Notes under the pieces: model-generated
What the model was told of the DNA's origin: nothing
The model's database searches: none
The model's input: the letters and a program-made list of their open reading frames with translations, nothing else
Shown here: piece by piece, positions 1 through 8,665 of the stretch
Layout: each line of letters starts with the position of its first letter
How positions within the stretch are numbered: the stretch's first letter is position 1
Assembly (NCBI GenBank): GCA_002344215.1
Contig: DDSV01000009.1
Span: 72,369 to 136,368, forward strand
DNA length: 64,000 bases
From: Akkermansiaceae bacterium UBA2381
GTDB lineage: Bacteria; Verrucomicrobiota; Verrucomicrobiia; Verrucomicrobiales; DEV007
Direction: 5' to 3'
Program-made: the position numbers and the translations under genes

Positions 1-1
1 T

Positions 2-1180
2 TCAGCCAATTCCTATCAGGTTAATGGCGCTGATGGCCGAACTTTTCAGCGATCACTGGGAACGATCAATGCCTTGCTTGTCCGTCCTCTTGAAGACGGA
101 AAGAACGCCGCTTCGGCCATGAAGCTGACGGTCACCGCCATCGGAGAGCGAACGGACGGGTTGGTCGATTTCGGCTTTAATCAGGAGGTTGGCGAGGACA
201 TGCAGCGCGCCAATCAAGAGGTGGTGCGTGCGGTTATGCTTCGCAACGGTGGATTTCCTGCCAACATGAATGTGCGTTTCGGTTTTGCTGACAAATGGGG
301 TGGCAAAGACGGGCCATCGGCCGCAGTGGCGTGCGCACTGCTTCTGGAATCACTCGTTCACGGATTCGAGATCCCGGTACAACTCGCGGTCACCGGGGAT
401 CTCAATGCTGACTCGACCGTGCAACCGGTCGGCGGAGTGGCCGACAAAATCAGGGGAGCGATGGATGCGAAATGCACTCTCATTGGAATCCCTGCGTCCA
501 ACGAGGAGGATGTCACTGATCTGGTGGTGGAAGAAAATCTCAGGCGCTTTTTGACAGCGAAAGTTTTCACACTTGAGAAACTCGACGATGCCCTTCTCCT
601 CGCCGATCCCTCCCGGATGTCAGACGATGTTCGTAAGGCGTTCACCGACCTTGACGCTGTCCAGAAGGAACTGGCGGTGCAAGGTTCAGCGCTATTTACA
701 CCCGGGATGCAACAGCGGTTGACCTCGATTCAGACATCTCTTCCAAACTGTTACACCGCCAAGATCCTCGCCGCCGCTGGACGACGCTCTCTGCTGGCCC
801 GATACTCGCTGGTGGGGTCACTCATGAGGATAGATGAAGCGATGGCTCCATTTGCCGGATTTTTGGCGAAGGTCAAGGAAGGTGAGTCCATTGATGAATT
901 CCGTTTAAATCGTGACAACCCGATGCAGGAGGCGAAAAACCGACTCAGCGCACTGCGTTCTAAATCAGATGAGCGCCTTGTTGCGGTCATCGATGCCCAG
1001 AAGGCGGTTGTCGACCAATTTCAGAGATTTGTCAGCGCGGATATAGGATCGAAGAGCGTATTTGACACTCATATCGCGGAACTCGAGAAATTCGAAGGTA
1101 GGGCCGCAGAAGCCTGGAAGAAGGTGAAGGAAAATCGCGAGATTCAGGATCAGTTCATGAAGCGAGGGATCTCTCTTTAG
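2..1180 (+). CDS. Lon-like (peptidase S16) domain protein, 5' end outside window
   Basis: The reading frame is open from base 2, so the gene starts upstream of the window. It is a paralogue of the protein at 3232-4992 and matches its last two thirds almost residue for residue. The Lon-type Ser-Lys dyad is visible: Ser in GPSAA (codon 317-319) and Lys in VADKIR (codon 446-448), 43 residues apart, which is also the spacing in E. coli Lon (S679/K722). The TGDLNADSTVQPVGGV strand matches the S16 core. A helical, charged C-terminal region of about 200 residues follows. No AAA+ module is seen in the visible part. From the paralogue, the missing N-terminus probably carried a signal peptide. The substrate is unknown; protease activity is inferred only from the dyad. 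Confidence 0.8.
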   Translation, partial: SANSYQVNGADGRTFQRSLGTINALLVRPLEDGKNAASAMKLTVTAIGERTDGLVDFGFNQEVGEDMQRANQEVVRAVMLRNGGFPANMNVRFGFADKWGGKDGPSAAVACALLLESLVHGFEIPVQLAVTGDLNADSTVQPVGGVADKIRGAMDAKCTLIGIPASNEEDVTDLVVEENLRRFLTAKVFTLEKLDDALLLADPSRMSDDVRKAFTDLDAVQKELAVQGSALFTPGMQQRLTSIQTSLPNCYTAKILAAAGRRSLLARYSLVGSLMRIDEAMAPFAGFLAKVKEGESIDEFRLNRDNPMQEAKNRLSALRSKSDERLVAVIDAQKAVVDQFQRFVSADIGSKSVFDTHIAELEKFEGRAAEAWKKVKENREIQDQFMKRGISL

Positions 1181-1348
1181 ACCGGTTTGACGGGGGATGG
1201 GTCATATCTGACGATTAAACCTTTTTGTGCCCGCTTTGCCGGTTCGCTGGAGTGCCTTGTAGGGCTCTCATAAACGGTATATCTCCATCGATTCCACTCC
1301 TGCGAAAGAATCATTGGCGGGATGGGCTCCTCCATGAAAGGTTTGGGG

Positions 1349-3088
1349 ATGAACGCAACGGCTCATCCTCGGTCACTCTTTCATTTGGTGATCGCGGGCG
1401 TTCTCGCCTGTCTTTCGTGTGCCCCGATTCTCTCCCAGGATCCTCCCGCTGAAGAAACCACTTCTCTCGGGAATGACGGGCAATCCATCCTCGCGCTCGA
1501 TTCGGTCCGGGATTCGATTCAGTCGATCGACGAACGGATTGCCGTCCTCGCGAGGGAGGCGAAGACGGCTACTGCGGCGGAGAATGAAGGCATCGAGACC
1601 GAGATCAGTCAGTTGGTCGCACGACGGGATGTCCTCAGGAGCGACTTTGAATCGATCGCCACCGGAATTGATCCCGCGGAGTATGACGAGGCGGCCGCGG
1701 TCAAGTTTGTGCTCATCGATGAAGTTCAGGGACTCATTCGCCCGATTGTCGATGAGCTGAAGGAGCTCACCAAAAAGCCGCGCGAAATCGAACAGTTCCG
1801 GAGTGAACTGGCCATCTGGAGAAAGCGGCTCGAAACGACGGAGGCCGCGCTCGCCAATCTCGAGACTCTGCCGGCCGGGGTGAATCCGGATCTGGCGAAG
1901 GCAATCGCTGAAACCAAACTCAAGTGGGATGAACGCCATCAGCAGGCGGAAAACCGGATCCAGGCGATTACCTACCAGCTGGAGCAGGCGGAACGCAATC
2001 AGCCTTCTCTCTTCAGTTCGATGCGTGACGGATTCAAGACTTTCTTCCGGAGCCGCGGACGCAATCTCCTGCTCTCACTTCTCGCCCTCTTCGGGACCTT
2101 TCTCGCGCTGCGTTATTTTCATCAGTGGGTGAACGGTTTTACCCCGTGGGTAAAGAAGGGAACTCGCCCGTTCTACACCCGCATCGTTGATGTCGGGCTC
2201 CACCTCTTCGCCGCCATCGGTGCCGTCCTCGCTGCGCTGCTGGTCCTTTATGCCGCCGGCGATTGGGTTCTCATGGGCCTTGCGATCGTCCTTCTCCTCG
2301 GTCTTATCATCGCCGCAAAGAACGGACTGCCGAAATTCTATGCCCAGGGACGGGTTCTCATGAATCTCGGTGAAGTCAGGGAAGGGGAGCGTGTTGTTTT
2401 CAACGGAATTCCCTGGAAGGTGGAGCGACTCAGTTTTTTTGCCACCCTCGTCAACGAGCGGCTCCGGGGCGGAACCTTGCGACTGCCCATCAATCGGATC
2501 GAGGGTCTCCTCTCCCGGAGAATAAGCAGTGAAGGTGAACTCTGGTTTCCGTGCCAGGAGGGGGACTGGATCGAGTTGCCCGAAGCGGGAAGGGGAAAAG
2601 TCATTTCCCAGTCGCCCGAGTTTGTCCAGCTCGTCAAACTTGGCGGAGCAAAGGTCACTATCCCCACGGCAGAGTTCCTTTTAAAATCGCCGGTGAATCT
2701 CTCTCATAGCTTCCGGATCACAACGAACTTCGGGATTGATTACAAGCACCAGGCGGACTGCACTACAACGATTCCGGAAACTCTCTGGAGTTATCTCACC
2801 CGGGAGATGTGCACCCTTATCGAGGATCGCGAACTCCTCATCAGCCTCAAGGTTGAGTTCGCTTCGGCCGGAGCTTCCTCGCTGACCTATGTGATCATTG
2901 CCGACCTCGACGGAACGCTCGCCCACCGTTATGAGTTTCTCACCCGGGCTCTACAGCGTTTTGCGGTTGACTGTTGCCACGCCAATCACTGGGAGATTCC
3001 ATTCACTCAGGTGACGCTTCATAATGCCTACTACGAGCCGGTCAAAAGTTCACCCGAGGTAGGGACGCCAAAGCCGAAGCTACCCTGA
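1349..3088 (+). CDS. MscS-like mechanosensitive channel protein with N-terminal coiled-coil domain
   Basis: The start at 1349 is preferred because MNATAHPRSLF leads straight into a signal peptide (VIAGVLACLSCAPILSQ); an in-frame ATG at 1322 would only add nine residues. A charged, helical periplasmic region of roughly 180 residues follows, then at least three hydrophobic segments. The last runs GLAIVLLLGLIIAAKNGL into KFYAQGRVLMNLGEVREGERV, the usual pore-helix to beta-domain transition of MscS proteins. The rest fits the soluble beta and alpha/beta vestibule (TLRLPINRIEG; KVTIPTAEFLL). The presumed role is osmotic pressure release at the inner membrane. It lies between two paralogous Lon-like genes on the same strand. 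Family assignment is by fold pattern, not by a strongly diagnostic motif. Confidence 0.7.
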   Translation: MNATAHPRSLFHLVIAGVLACLSCAPILSQDPPAEETTSLGNDGQSILALDSVRDSIQSIDERIAVLAREAKTATAAENEGIETEISQLVARRDVLRSDFESIATGIDPAEYDEAAAVKFVLIDEVQGLIRPIVDELKELTKKPREIEQFRSELAIWRKRLETTEAALANLETLPAGVNPDLAKAIAETKLKWDERHQQAENRIQAITYQLEQAERNQPSLFSSMRDGFKTFFRSRGRNLLLSLLALFGTFLALRYFHQWVNGFTPWVKKGTRPFYTRIVDVGLHLFAAIGAVLAALLVLYAAGDWVLMGLAIVLLLGLIIAAKNGLPKFYAQGRVLMNLGEVREGERVVFNGIPWKVERLSFFATLVNERLRGGTLRLPINRIEGLLSRRISSEGELWFPCQEGDWIELPEAGRGKVISQSPEFVQLVKLGGAKVTIPTAEFLLKSPVNLSHSFRITTNFGIDYKHQADCTTTIPETLWSYLTREMCTLIEDRELLISLKVEFASAGASSLTYVIIADLDGTLAHRYEFLTRALQRFAVDCCHANHWEIPFTQVTLHNAYYEPVKSSPEVGTPKPKLP

Positions 3089-3231
3089 CCGGATCCTCGA
3101 GCGGATTTGTTCTCAAATGCTTCGGGTCGTTTATCCCGTGATTCTCAATTCCATCCTTTTTTTCTTGCCGCCGGGAGCAGTATTTCGAATCCTTACCTTT
3201 GTCGTTGCGGAGATGCTGTGAGATCAAAAGA

Positions 3232-4992
3232 ATGAAAGCTAGAACCGCCCTTCTATTTCTTTTCGCGCTGACGACCTCCGGTAACACCCAGGAGGGCGAG
3301 CACCTTGAGATTGGACCGTTGAGAATCGGAATGAGCGGGGCAGAAGCGCTCGCCATTACCGGCTACGGTGAGCCGTATAAGAATCCTGGAAAAATTGATG
3401 CCTATACACTGACAAAACCTTTCATCTGGGTTCAGACAGAGGGCCATCTCACCTTCCACCTCCTGAACGACAGGGTGGATAAGCTGGTGTTTCACTTCGC
3501 CGTTCCGGGAGGGGCTCAGGAGTACCGCGAAGTTGCTACGCGATTTGCAGGCGGGGTCGGAGGTTTACTTAGTGCGGAGGTCAGTGAGTCGTTCATCGAG
3601 ACGTCCAGGAAGTGTATCGAAAACATTTGCGATAACGGGAGTAAGACGGAAGTGGCGAGGAGCGCCGCCAATCCCAAAATAGAACTGTGGTTTCGAGTTA
3701 ACAACAGCGGTAGTTACACTTGCCAGCTTGGGGTCAATTCAAACTCGGGCAGCTCCTCGACCTCGACAGATCCATCCCTGACATCGTCGGAAAACTCACG
3801 ACCAACGAGCACCACGGCCAGTTCCTATCAGGTTAAAGGCGACGAAGGACGGAAGTTCAATCGATCCCTCGGAACGATCCATGCGCTTCTGGTGCGTCCT
3901 CTTGACGATGGTCAGAACGCCGCCTCGGCGATGAAGTTGACCGTCACGGCCATTGCTGAAAGAACCGACGGGAGCGCCGAAATTTCATTTAATCAGGACG
4001 TTGGCGAGGACATGCGGCGCGCCAATCAGGAAGTGGGGCGTGCCGTGATGTTGCGCAACGGAGGTTTTCCCGCCAATACCAATGTGCGATTCGGGTTTGC
4101 CGACAAATGGGGTGGCAAAGACGGTCCCTCCGCAGCAGTCGCCTGCGCGATCCTTCTGGAATCTCTCTTTCATGGGTTTGAAATTCCGGCCCATCTCGCC
4201 GTGACCGGTGATCTCAATGCGGATTCGACGGTCCAGCCAGTCGGTGGAGTGGCCGACAAAATCCGCGGGGCGATGGGAGCCGGGTGCAACCTCATCGGCA
4301 TCCCGGCCGCGAACGAGGAGGACATCACCGATCTGATCGTCGAGGAAAGTCTCCGTCGGTTTTTGACGGCCAAGGTCTTTACGCTCACGCAACTCGACGA
4401 AGCCCTCGCCCTCGCTGACCCGTCCCGGATGACGGAAGCCGGTCGTGCGGCGATGACCGATCTTGAGGCCGTTCAGAAAGAACTGACGGCTCAGGGCGCG
4501 GCGATCTATACACCGGAGATGCAACAGCGCCTGGCTTCAATCCAAACCGCGCTGCCCAACTGTTACACCGCCAAAATCCTCGCAGCGGCCAGTCGCCGTG
4601 CCCTGCCGGCGAAGTATTCCCTGGTAGGAACCTTGATGCGGATAGACGAGGCCATGGCACCCTTCTCGATGGCCATGGCCAAGATCAAAGACGGAACACC
4701 GATCGAGGAGTTCAAGCTCGGTCGCAATAATCCCATTCAGGAAGCGAAGAACCGGCTCAATAGTCTGCGAGCGCGATCGGATGAACGTCTCGTCCCGGTG
4801 ATCGATACGCAGAAAAGTCTCATCGACCAGTTTCAGCGACTCCTCAACGCGGATGTGGGATCGAGAAGTGTTCTCGATACGCACATCAGAGAGCTCGAGA
4901 GAGCGGAAGAAAGAGCTGACGAAGCCTGGAGGAAGATTAAGGAGAACCGCGAGATTCAGGATCAGATCATGAAGCGCGGAATCTCTCTATAA
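3232..4992 (+). CDS. Secreted Lon-like (peptidase S16) protein without ATPase domain
   Basis: Start chosen at the ATG at 3232, because MKARTALLFLFALTTSGNTQ is a clear signal peptide; a longer frame opens at 3199 but places a charged stretch in front of it. The mature N-terminus (about residues 20-190) is an unrecognised domain with several cysteines (SRKCIENICDNG; SYTCQLG), followed by a Ser/Thr-rich linker. From about residue 215 the protein is Lon-protease-like, with catalytic Ser300 in GPSAA and Lys343 in VADKIR, spacing 43 as in Lon. The C-terminal 200 residues are helical. Lon normally pairs this fold with an AAA+ ATPase in the cytoplasm; an exported, ATPase-free version would have to work without ATP-driven unfolding. 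Paralogue of the partial gene at 2-1180. Confidence 0.8.
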   Translation: MKARTALLFLFALTTSGNTQEGEHLEIGPLRIGMSGAEALAITGYGEPYKNPGKIDAYTLTKPFIWVQTEGHLTFHLLNDRVDKLVFHFAVPGGAQEYREVATRFAGGVGGLLSAEVSESFIETSRKCIENICDNGSKTEVARSAANPKIELWFRVNNSGSYTCQLGVNSNSGSSSTSTDPSLTSSENSRPTSTTASSYQVKGDEGRKFNRSLGTIHALLVRPLDDGQNAASAMKLTVTAIAERTDGSAEISFNQDVGEDMRRANQEVGRAVMLRNGGFPANTNVRFGFADKWGGKDGPSAAVACAILLESLFHGFEIPAHLAVTGDLNADSTVQPVGGVADKIRGAMGAGCNLIGIPAANEEDITDLIVEESLRRFLTAKVFTLTQLDEALALADPSRMTEAGRAAMTDLEAVQKELTAQGAAIYTPEMQQRLASIQTALPNCYTAKILAAASRRALPAKYSLVGTLMRIDEAMAPFSMAMAKIKDGTPIEEFKLGRNNPIQEAKNRLNSLRARSDERLVPVIDTQKSLIDQFQRLLNADVGSRSVLDTHIRELERAEERADEAWRKIKENREIQDQIMKRGISL

Positions 4993-5210
4993 ATCGGGTA
5001 CTCCGATCGGGAGGGTTCCTGCATTGATCGGGTAATGTCATAGTTTGAGGGAGGGAGAATCCTTGATGTCAGGTGTCGTTCCACCTGTCAATCCGGTGGC
5101 TGGCACTGCCACTGGACAGGAGAGCAAGCAGTAGGGTTTCACCCCATCGTGAATCGGGACCTTGAGGGCGATGATCGAAGGGCCGGAACTTAAACTCCCT
5201 TCGAAATACC

Positions 5211-5888
5211 ATGAACTATCGTCTGCTTTTGCTCTCTGTCCTCTTTGTCCCGTCCGTCTCCCTGCAGGCTCAGGTTACCGTGGTCAACCCGACTCCCGCA
5301 CTCGGTGAGGTGGTGGAAGTCCGCACCTTTAACAGCGCCGAAGTCCAGAGGCAGTTGTCGCTGGCTCCCCGGATGATCGTGGCGACACCGGTCGCAGTCG
5401 TACCGACGCCCGCGCCATCCGTGGCAACGACCACTACCACCACCGTCGTCGAGACTCCCGGACGTCCGCGTCGTGTCTACAATTCGGAACGCAGTGTCGT
5501 GCTCGTGGAAGATCAGGGAAAAAGCGTTGAGTTGCCCTATGTCACTCTCCCGGTGCTCTTCCTCAAGGAGACGGCCGATCTCCTCGATATCGAATCCCGC
5601 TTTGCCCTCCAGGAAGTGGCCGGAGTCATCATTGCCCTGAACGAGACAACCCCCGGAACGCAGTTCGCGATCGAAGGGCACACCAGCACGGACGGCACGG
5701 ATGAATTTAATCTCTCCCTCTCCGGAATGCGGGCCAAACGGATTTTCGACGAACTCACCCAGCGCTACGGAGTGCCTGCGAGCATGTTGAGTGCCCAGGG
5801 TTACGGTGAGAATTTCCCCATGTATCCTCAGGGTAACGAAGCGCAGATGCAGCTCGACAGACGGGTCCTCGTGGTGCGCACCAACTAA
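5211..5888 (+). CDS. OmpA-family peptidoglycan-associated protein
   Basis: 225 residues. The N-terminus MNYRLLLLSVLFVPSVSLQAQ is a signal peptide. A Pro/Thr/Val-rich low-complexity stretch (about residues 60-85) links to a C-terminal OmpA-type domain. Its signature is readable: FAIEGHTSTDGTDEFNLSLS, then RAKRIFDEL, then LSAQGYGENFPMYPQGN and DRRV near the end. Such domains bind the diaminopimelate peptide of peptidoglycan and tether the envelope. No beta-barrel is present, so it is a short periplasmic or outer-membrane-linked protein rather than OmpA itself. It stands alone, 218 bases after the Lon-like gene. Confidence 0.85.
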   Translation: MNYRLLLLSVLFVPSVSLQAQVTVVNPTPALGEVVEVRTFNSAEVQRQLSLAPRMIVATPVAVVPTPAPSVATTTTTTVVETPGRPRRVYNSERSVVLVEDQGKSVELPYVTLPVLFLKETADLLDIESRFALQEVAGVIIALNETTPGTQFAIEGHTSTDGTDEFNLSLSGMRAKRIFDELTQRYGVPASMLSAQGYGENFPMYPQGNEAQMQLDRRVLVVRTN

Positions 5889-5936
5889 GTTTTTCGAGCG
5901 ATCAGTCCAGCAACGGCGATCGCGGCTCAGACCAGT

Positions 5937-5980
5937 CCGGCCCGGTGGTTCTTTTCCTCCTCCTTGAGCCGCCGGGCCGG
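5937..5980. repeat. GC-rich inverted repeat downstream of the OmpA-like gene
   Basis: Arms at 5937-5948 and 5969-5980 (CCGGCCCGGTGG and its complement with one mismatch) are separated by 20 bases. It lies 48 bases after the stop codon. No T-run follows, so it is terminator-like in position only. Confidence 0.4.
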
Positions 5981-6079
5981 CTGGCATTTTGCCGGTTGGG
6001 TAAGATTGTTTCCGGCTTTCGTGGATTAAAATGGATGAATGAAGTCCAGTCAATTTGGACGATCCAGTCAAAGTCATCG

Positions 6080-6240
6080 GTGAAAATCCGTGTTAATCTG
6101 TGCCCATCCGTGTTCCAAAAGTTTAGTCAGCGCGCATAAGTGCCCGGATCAAAACACGGATGAACACAATCGAAGCGCAGCGCAGATAGATGCCGAAGGC
6201 GTCAAATTCGCTTCGCTCCCACAGATTGGCACGGATGGAG
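6080..6240. repeat. Dispersed intergenic repeat, copy A (with 62-bp core)
   Basis: The stretch is made of AATCCGTGTTAATCTGTG/CATCCGTG words surrounding a 62-bp core at 6165-6226. The core is present again as a perfect inverted copy at 8471-8532. Inside it, CGAAGCG near the left edge pairs with CGCTTCG near the right edge, so the unit can fold as a hairpin. Short apparent reading frames in this region are by-products of the repeat. The whole gap from 5889 to 6413 holds no convincing gene. Confidence 0.8.
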
Positions 6241-6413
6241 GAAGCCAAAATCGAATCGAACGTTTCATTCATCTTTGCCCATCCGTTTCCCCCAAATCCA
6301 TTTAACACGAACGGAGAGGCATAGGCGGGAAAATTAGCGCAACCTTGATCGAACTGAATGCTTGAGAAATATTCGGTTTTCGCGCTCAATTTATTCCTTC
6401 ACGTTTTCCTCTC

Positions 6414-7715
6414 ATGAATCGTCGCCATTTCCTCTCCTCGACCGCCCTGACCGGCGCGGGTTTTGTCACCTCCCGCCTCGCCGGCCAGGATGCCGCTCCC
6501 GAAGATTTTTCGAAATACAGCGAGGCTCTCGTCCCGGCGCGGGCGATCACGAAGGGTCCAGCCTTTCACTGGTTCGGATACTACGACAAGCTCCAGTTCG
6601 ATCCGACGAACCGCTTTGTCCTGAGCAATCAGGTCTCCTTTGAGCACCGCACCCCGACGGCGGCGGATCAGATCAAAGTCGGGATGATCGATCTTGAGGA
6701 CGGGGACCGCTGGACCGAACTCGGCAAGAGTGACGCCTGGGGCTGGCAGCAGGGCTGCATGTTGCAGTGGGTGCCGGGATCGAAAAACGAAGTGCTCTGG
6801 AACGATCGCGAAGGCGACCGATTTGTCGCCCGCATCAAGAACATCGAGACGGGAGAGGTGCGAACGCTGCCTCGCGCCGTCTACGCCCTGAGTCCCGACG
6901 GCAAATGGGGCGTGACGACCGATTTCGCGCGGCTCCAGGCCCTGCGTCCCGGTTATGGCTACCAAGGCGTGGCTGATGCCTACCGCACGATGAAGGCTCC
7001 GGAGAAAACCGGAATCTGGCGGGTCGATCTCGCGACAGGGGAGGAGAAACTTATCTTCAGCTATGCCGAAGCCGCCGCGATTCCCTTCAAGGACGGTTCC
7101 CTCGCGGAGCAGTGGAACTGGTTTAATCACCTCCTCGTCGCGCCCGATTCGAAGCGCTTCACCTTTCTCCACCGCTGGCGTGCGAAGGGACCTGACGATG
7201 CGGAGTTCGCGGTGAACAACGGTTTTGTCACGCGCATGTTCACGATGAATCTCGACGGCAGTGATCCCTACATCATCGATCCCTCGGGTTACACCTCGCA
7301 CTTCATCTGGCGCGATGCGCATCACATCACCGCCTGGACCAGGCCCGAGGGACAGAAGGACGCCTTCTACCTGCTCGAGGACAGGACGGGCAAGTTCACC
7401 CTCGTCGGGGAAGGGGACATGCCGGTGAACGGTCACAACACTTACCTCTCTGTCGGAAACGGGCAGGAGTGGATCCTCAACGACACCTACCCGAACGGAG
7501 TGCGCCGCCAGCAGACGCCCTACCTGTATCACGAGCCGACAAAGAAGCGTCACGATCTCGGGCACTTCCATTCTCCGAAGGATTATGTCGGCGAATGGCG
7601 TTGCGACAATCACCCCCGCTCCAGCAACGACGGAAAACTAGTCACGATCGACTCGCCCCATGGCGGAAGCGGGCGCCAGGTCTGGCTGCTCGATGTTTCA
7701 GGCATTGTGGGGTGA
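6414..7715 (+). CDS. Tat-exported beta-propeller (TolB/WD40-like) protein
   Basis: 433 residues. The N-terminus MNRRHFLSSTALTGAGF is a twin-arginine signal (RRHFL), so the folded protein is exported by the Tat pathway. The mature part reads as repeated propeller blades: FDPTNRFVLSNQ, ALSPDGKWGVTTDF, VAPDSKRFTFLHRW, SNDGKLVTIDSPHG. The last of these resembles blades of TolB and oligogalacturonate-lyase-like propellers. Conserved aromatic and histidine positions (HWFGYYDKLQFD; DNHPRSS) suggest a ligand or active site, but no enzyme activity can be named. A homologue of secreted carbohydrate-related propellers is likely. It stands alone between two copies of an intergenic repeat and is convergent with nadD. 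Confidence 0.7.
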   Translation: MNRRHFLSSTALTGAGFVTSRLAGQDAAPEDFSKYSEALVPARAITKGPAFHWFGYYDKLQFDPTNRFVLSNQVSFEHRTPTAADQIKVGMIDLEDGDRWTELGKSDAWGWQQGCMLQWVPGSKNEVLWNDREGDRFVARIKNIETGEVRTLPRAVYALSPDGKWGVTTDFARLQALRPGYGYQGVADAYRTMKAPEKTGIWRVDLATGEEKLIFSYAEAAAIPFKDGSLAEQWNWFNHLLVAPDSKRFTFLHRWRAKGPDDAEFAVNNGFVTRMFTMNLDGSDPYIIDPSGYTSHFIWRDAHHITAWTRPEGQKDAFYLLEDRTGKFTLVGEGDMPVNGHNTYLSVGNGQEWILNDTYPNGVRRQQTPYLYHEPTKKRHDLGHFHSPKDYVGEWRCDNHPRSSNDGKLVTIDSPHGGSGRQVWLLDVSGIVG

Positions 7716-7735
7716 CCCGCCGGTCCCTCCCCACT

Positions 7736-7777
7736 CTTAATCTTAATCTTAATCTTAATCTTAATCCTGGTCTTAAT
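7736..7777. repeat. Hexanucleotide (CTTAAT) tandem repeat
   Basis: Five perfect CTTAAT units at 7736-7765 are followed by a decayed unit (CCTGGT) and one more CTTAAT. The array sits in the 77-base convergent gap between the propeller gene and nadD. Confidence 0.9.
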
Positions 7778-7792
7778 CTCGACCCCCAGCGC

Positions 7793-8383
7793 TCAATAAA
7801 TCCCCTGTCTCTCACCATACTCCCTCACGCCCTCCGTCAGCCATTCTCCATGCCCGGCAAAATCCGCGCGGATCGCCGTGGATGACGCGGGATGTTCAAA
7901 GGGTATCGCCGTATATCTCCATCCCGGCCGGTCGATCACATCATCGCCTTCCCGCGAAAAGACGATGAAGTGGAGCAGTTCACGCAAAGTCTCCGGCTGG
8001 GCCCATTGCTCGATCTGATCCCACTGATCCGTCCCGAGAATCCAACACCACTCGACCCCGGGATAGCTTGCGGAAAAATGGCGGGCCGTCTCCCAGGAAT
8101 AACTCGGGGCGGGGCGATTCAGTTCAAATTCCGAGACCGAAGCCCAGTCCATTCCGGAATCAGCAAGGGCCAGTTTCAGCATGTGAAGCCGCTGCGACCC
8201 GTTCGCGACCGTTCCCTTTTTGAAGGGAGAAACCGAACAGGGAACAAAGGTCAGTCCGTCGAGGTGCAGCCTTTCCCGCGCGAGCGTCGCCATAGCGAGA
8301 TGACCCCGGTGGACCGGATCAAAGGATCCCCCGAAAATCGCCTGTCGCGATTTGCCCGGGCCTGCCTGAACGTCATTCGTCAT
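7793..8383 (-). CDS. nadD: Nicotinate-nucleotide adenylyltransferase
   Basis: 196 residues, normal NadD length. It joins nicotinate mononucleotide to AMP from ATP, giving deamido-NAD in the NAD pathway. The nucleotidyltransferase signature is near the N-terminus (AIFGGSFDPVHRGHLAMA, with the HxGH motif) and the ATP-loop SSTxIR motif near the C-terminus (PASSTAIRADF). WCWILGTDQWDQIEQW is the typical substrate-site segment. No yqeK or rsfS neighbours are present; the gene stands alone, convergent with the Tat-propeller gene. Confidence 0.92.
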   Translation of the reverse strand: MTNDVQAGPGKSRQAIFGGSFDPVHRGHLAMATLARERLHLDGLTFVPCSVSPFKKGTVANGSQRLHMLKLALADSGMDWASVSEFELNRPAPSYSWETARHFSASYPGVEWCWILGTDQWDQIEQWAQPETLRELLHFIVFSREGDDVIDRPGWRYTAIPFEHPASSTAIRADFAGHGEWLTEGVREYGERQGIY

Positions 8384-8449
8384 CCGGAGACCCTAGCGCA
8401 ATTTCGGGATTCGAAAAGGAAAGGACTGGGGAGGTAGTGGAAGGCTTTA

Positions 8450-8606
8450 ATATTGATTCCTATCTGTGTCATCTGTGGGAGCGAAGCGAATTTGACGCCT
8501 TCGGCATCTATCTGCGCTGCGCTTCGATTGTGTAAATCTGTGTTTCTGCTTTTTTAACACCGATGGGCACAGATTTACACGGATTGGCACAGATAGGGAA
8601 AAACAA
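8450..8606. repeat. Dispersed intergenic repeat, copy B (inverted 62-bp core)
   Basis: The core at 8471-8532 is the exact reverse complement of 6165-6226, 62 of 62 bases. AATCTGTG/CCGATGGGCACAGATTTACACGG words flank it. The repeat fills the gap between nadD and corA. Confidence 0.85.
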
Positions 8607-8665
8607 AGACCTCCTGCATCCCCCGCTGACAAACTCAATCCTCGCGCTAAGATGCCCTATTTCCG

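Noticed and set aside
1225..1452. Small frame between the first Lon-like gene and the channel gene
   Set aside because: It overlaps the channel gene's signal peptide in another frame and shows no protein-like pattern.
6090..6389. Short frames reading like KIRVNLCPSV
   Set aside because: They are translations of the dispersed intergenic repeat and recur at other copies in different contexts.
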